This document shows, one piece after another, positions 59,726-64,000 of a stretch of DNA of 64,000 bases (positions within the stretch are counted from its first letter, which is position 1; each line of letters starts with the position of its first letter). Origin of the DNA: Thysanoteuthis rhombus (Eukaryota > Mollusca > Cephalopoda > Oegopsida > Thysanoteuthidae); NCBI GenBank assembly GCA_963457665.1, contig OY735219.1, positions 24,211,685 to 24,275,684 of the forward strand. The letters are read 5' to 3'. The translations under genes were made by a program, and so were the position numbers. The notes under the pieces were generated by a model. The model was not told the DNA's origin. It did no database searches and saw only the letters and a list, made by a program, of their open reading frames with translations.

Positions 59726-62700
59726 TGGATGGTAGATGCATTGTTTAACTTGTGTTGTTTTTGTTTTTGTTTTCGTTTTCAACAAAACCAGCAGAAGATA
59801 CCTTCAAGTTCCAGACTCCAAATCTTTGGTAATGTCAGCAAGTTTATGAAGTTACTTTTCTTGACTCTGATACAATTTTTCTGCTTTTTTCAAACCTGGT
59901 TGAACAGCTGAGAAGAAAAAATTTCCATTAGTAAATTGGAATGAATATATATCCCAAAGAGTTTTATGCCTTAGAAAAAGTGATATCGTTATCTGGAATG
60001 AGTAAACTCCTCTATGCTTCACTTTTACAAGATAATAATTTTCATGTTTGGGATTAGTTACCCTCAATATGTCAATTTCTGACTCTTTGAAATTCAAGTG
60101 CTCTTCAAGTATTCCTCCAGAGCAAGCAAATGGTCTACCTGATATCATTTTTTAAAAAAGGGTCCATTCAATAATGAACAAAAACTATCTTTGCACAAAA
60201 TTTTTCTCAGCAACTGTGCAAGTTTTCTTTTGATCAAAGCAGGAACTCAAGACTTTCTAAAGGTCTAAAAATCATCTGGAACATTTTCTCATGAAGTGAA
60301 TTTTGACACTGAATAAAATTGGTTCACCTTTCTATTTTCCATAATGAAGGAACATGAAGTACTGTTCAGAAACAAACCAACGTCTACAATGTATATGAGC
60401 AGCAGCAAGATCTTTAAAAAAACATTTTGTCCTTTAGCTACCTTCTATTTCTATTGCAGTCTAATAATTTTAAGTTTAGCAAATAACTTTCAAGATTATG
60501 TAATTAAATCTCTGGAGAATACATGACTTATTCAGTGGTTCACTTTCTAAATGGCCTATAGCTAAAATCTTATCTACTCAATCAGTTTCCTGTGAGATTA
60601 AGTAGAACTGAGCTGCCAAGATTTGATCTCTTTTATTTATTTTTGACCAAGATTTCTTATAGAAGTACTTTGTCCATTACCAGTGGAAATACTTCATTAT
60701 AGTCAACTTCAATAAACTGTTCTCTCTTTTTGATCATGGAAAAGACAAAATGTTACCTTAGTCATTGAATGACATTTAAACAGTCTGAAATCTGCTGTTT
60801 CAAGAATCCCCCCCCCATTACTACCCAAACCCCAAATTACTCACTCACAAGAAGTTGCTGCTACAATTACCTTTTCTTTTTTTTTAACTACGTATTTTGT
60901 GTTTTTTTTTTTCTACAATTCCAACTGCTTTTCGAGCCATCAGATTTTAATCTACTGCTAGAAATTCCTTATTTATTATTGTTTGTTGAGAAAATTTATT
61001 TTATGATTTCCATTGTTCAAACCATTTTAGTGTTTCAATCAAATTTTTAATTTTGTGCTTTTGACAACTTTACTATTTGTAAATTTCCTAATTTTTCCTC
61101 CAGAAGTAATTTGACTTCAATCAACAAACGTCTACTAAAAGTTCTTGTTTATCCTCTTTTACAAATAAAAGCCTTTGAAGAAAAATGCTGCACAATCGCA
61201 CATTCTTGTTACCTACTGTCCCTGAAATTTAAAAAAAAAAGTCACTCAGAAAGTTATCAAAGACATCAGCTCCACAATAAGAATTAACCAAAATTTGGCT
61301 GACTAACATTTTACAGCAGTTTTTTTCTGGTGTTTTTATAATATTTTGTCTGTCTTGTGTTGATGCAGTCAGTGTTAATTCCTGCGCACATATTACATCA
61401 AAACAATGTCTTTTTTGAATATTTACTGAAAAAGAAATCTTTGACAATTCAAGTAGAAAATGAAATTGTTTCTTACTGAATATGGCAATTTTTAGGCATT
61501 TTGCCTTCTGCTTCATATAAATAGTTTAATCTGTCATGGTTTTTCTTTTTTCCTCTCAGAGATTGAACTGTACTTATTCCTCAATTTATGGCTACAAGCC
61601 ACCAACTCACTCTGAAGAGTTGTTTACTTCAATGTACATTTCTGAATTCTCATTATTTGTATTCTTCTATTTTGATTCTATTCTAAATTTGATCAACGTT
61701 TTGTAAAGTTTGTATTTTTTTTTTGTTAATTTCTTTTAGAATTTAACATTTTTTCAGTAATATAAACAAATATCCAATAACTACACAGTCCAAATTGACT
61801 GTGAGAATTAGGCTTGAGTTCTAGAAACACTAGAAAACTAAATAGCTTCTCAGTGATTGTTATGACAGTTTACGCAAGAATCCAAAATTGATTGATGTAA
61901 ATAAAATCTGCTTCTGAAAGACGTACAAATTTAACTTAAATTTTTCATTTTGAAATTTGACATTTTTAATATCAACAGCCCCCCAAAATATAAAAAATTA
62001 TTTTAAAAGAAGCTTTTTTACAAACTTACTAATGTTTTGTCTATAGCAAACATTGATTTGTACCAACTAAATTGAAGCAATGTTCATTTCTGTTTATGTG
62101 ATCAGAATGCCAGAACCAATAATCCTTTATCTTAGAAATGTTGTTCATTGTCATCATCATCATGATCATCCAACATGTGCCTTACTAAGTTCATCCTAAC
62201 ATTATGTGATGGTTGAAACAATAAAATTCTACATTTGATTCTTCATACCAACTGCTTTGTTGTCTCATATAGAAGTATAAAAATGTCTTCCTCACGTTTG
62301 AATTTATCTAGAACTTTAATGCAATATTTTTCTTTCGTGAAAAGCATTAGTACTGAGAATAAGAAGAGTGAAAGGACAATTTATTTTCTAATTTAGTTTG
62401 TACCATATTGCAAGGTTTTCTGATTACTTTCTGGAGGTTGTGACATTATAGAAGATTTCTTGAACTATTGAAGATAAAAATTTGTTGGGTACAGCAACGG
62501 CAGAGCTCTTTTTTTCTGATTGTATGTAATGATCCTCTCTGAATAAAAAAAAAAATGGTTGATTCCATTATGTCATAAAATTGTTCTATTACTGCTCTCT
62601 TATCTAAAAGTGTTGGTATTAAAATTATTATTTCACGGTCATCTTCTACCACAATTCAGTGCTGGAGAAAGCTCTCAATTAAATAAGATACTGGAAATAA

Positions 62701-62984
62701 AAAAAACAATTTGATCTTTTAATTTCAAAATTATTGGAATCAAGATAATTATATTTTCCTTAATTTTTTTTTTCTTAGTTTTTCACAAAAAATATAAAAA
62801 CAAAATCTTTGGCTGAGTTTTCATTTTACTTTTTACCAATTAACATCAATTATTATTTGCAAATCCATTTGAAATGCTTGTTAATAAACTGAATTGGTTT
62901 CATTTGTTAATATAAGTTTTTCTTCTCTTGCATGGAAGTTTTTATCAAATTTATGAAATACACAACTTTTAAGCATGTGTGTGA

Positions 62985-62991
<7 letters not shown>

Positions 62992-63048
<57 letters not shown>
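62992..63048. repeat. (TA)n microsatellite
   Basis: About 28 TA units after TACATAC, followed by GAAAAAAAG. Confidence 0.95.
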
Positions 63049-63052
<4 letters not shown>

Positions 63053-63475
63053 AAAAGTTGACAATTTGAAAAAAAAAAAAAGACTTGAGGCTGATTAGTA
63101 CATCTCAAATTCTTTATTTGTAGCTAACATTTCATCCGAAATTTGAGCCCGTGAGAAAACGATGGTAAGTTTACATCAAGCAAAGCTTAGTTGTGGTATT
63201 AGGGGATTTTTTCTTGTTAATGATGTTTTGGAAATATTTTTGAAAACCAACTGTTTTTGTTAAGTTCCTTTTGAAGAACAATTTTGATGATGGGAATGAT
63301 GTCAAATATAGAAACATCCAAAGTCTTTAATAGAATGTTTCTACGGGATGAAGAATGTTATCTAAAATAATCCACAAAAAATTTTGTAATGTAATTTGAT
63401 TAATGCTAAATATCATTTACCACTGTTAAGAAATGGATCTACCCTGAAAAACTTGTTGGGTGTTTCCTTTCTAAT

Positions 63476-63549
<74 letters not shown>
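63476..63549. repeat. (CT)n(TA)n compound microsatellite
   Basis: About 13 CT units (63476-63501) run directly into about 24 TA units. Confidence 0.95.
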
Positions 63550-63551
<2 letters not shown>

Positions 63552-64000
63552 GGAATTAAAATGATTTCGTTATTGTGTGTAATGATCCCAGCTGAAAAAA
63601 AACAATTGAGAGAACACATTCTGAAAGAATGGTTAAACTAAAAGCCAGTGAAACTTTTAACATGAGATCTGTTGACTCCAAGCAAGGAGCCAATTGTATC
63701 AAAGTAACAGAAAGTTTGTAACACTCAAATGTGGTGAATAACAGGTTGCAGCTAAACTGACCTGCTGACCATTTATTGAGGAACATCCTTTTTAAAACTC
63801 TCCTCCTCTCTCACATCTGAACAAAGCTTCTGCTTCTGTCTTATCTCTGGCATCAACTGAGAATGTAACCTCTATTTTTAATCTACCATGGGTCATGTAA
63901 TAGTCTATACAATCAACACTTCAATGTCAGTCTTCTGCCAGGATGCCTGCAAATCTCCCAATATGATAACATATCTCTGTTTAGAGGACATCTGGCTGTC

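Larger units (their letters stand above)
58016..64000. other. 3' flank of Neuralized
   Basis: AT-rich DNA with T- and A-runs, a 59.4-59.7 kb tandem repeat and two microsatellites. Open frames such as 59852-60148 minus and 61229-61516 minus have no domain or splice context that I recognise. No second gene can be supported here. Confidence 0.5.

Overview
The window is animal nuclear DNA. It is AT-rich and almost entirely non-coding, with GT-AG introns of 6.8 and 20.2 kb between short phase-compatible exons, many TA/AC/CT microsatellites and many decayed transposon fragments. The one confidently coding gene is a plus-strand Neuralized (NEURL1 / Drosophila neur) homologue. Very long introns, dense (TA)n tracts, decayed retroelements and dispersed repeats of this kind suggest a mollusc, probably a cephalopod. 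That placement is inference, not something one sequence feature proves. There are no prokaryotic operons, CRISPR arrays, rRNAs or convincing intact tRNAs.

Layout. 1-27841 is intron (or intron plus upstream intergenic DNA) 5' of the first visible exon. It holds repeats, two degraded copies in opposite orientation of a GPSM2/LGN/Pins-like TPR sequence (9.3-10.2 kb), a Penelope-like GIY-YIG fragment (11.9-12.4 kb) and LINE C-terminal remnants (12.8 and 21.0 kb). The first visible Neuralized exon (27842-28375) encodes a Ser/Asn-rich linker and most of an NHR domain. A 20.2-kb intron follows, then an exon completing the NHR domain (48591-48710), a 6.8-kb intron carrying a 26-bp-unit minisatellite and a foldback element, and the terminal exon (55508-56256). 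The terminal exon has poly-Asn, poly-Ser and poly-Gln tracts and ends in a C3HC4 RING and a stop. From 56257 on there is 3' UTR and then repeat-bearing flank.

The most interesting item is a 559-bp open exon at 34372-34930 inside the 20-kb intron. It has a good Kozak ATG, an in-frame upstream stop, a GTATGT donor and a phase-1 end. It fits the 48591 exon exactly and would yield a predicted Neuralized isoform in which the NHR2 core is replaced by a 186-residue acidic, Ser-rich disordered N-terminus while the RING is kept. The long form contributes 466 residues from this window; its NHR1 region must lie upstream. The alternative form would be about 475 residues and complete. In known Neuralized proteins the NHR domains bind Delta/Jagged-type ligands and the RING transfers ubiquitin, so an NHR-deleted form would be expected to choose different substrates.
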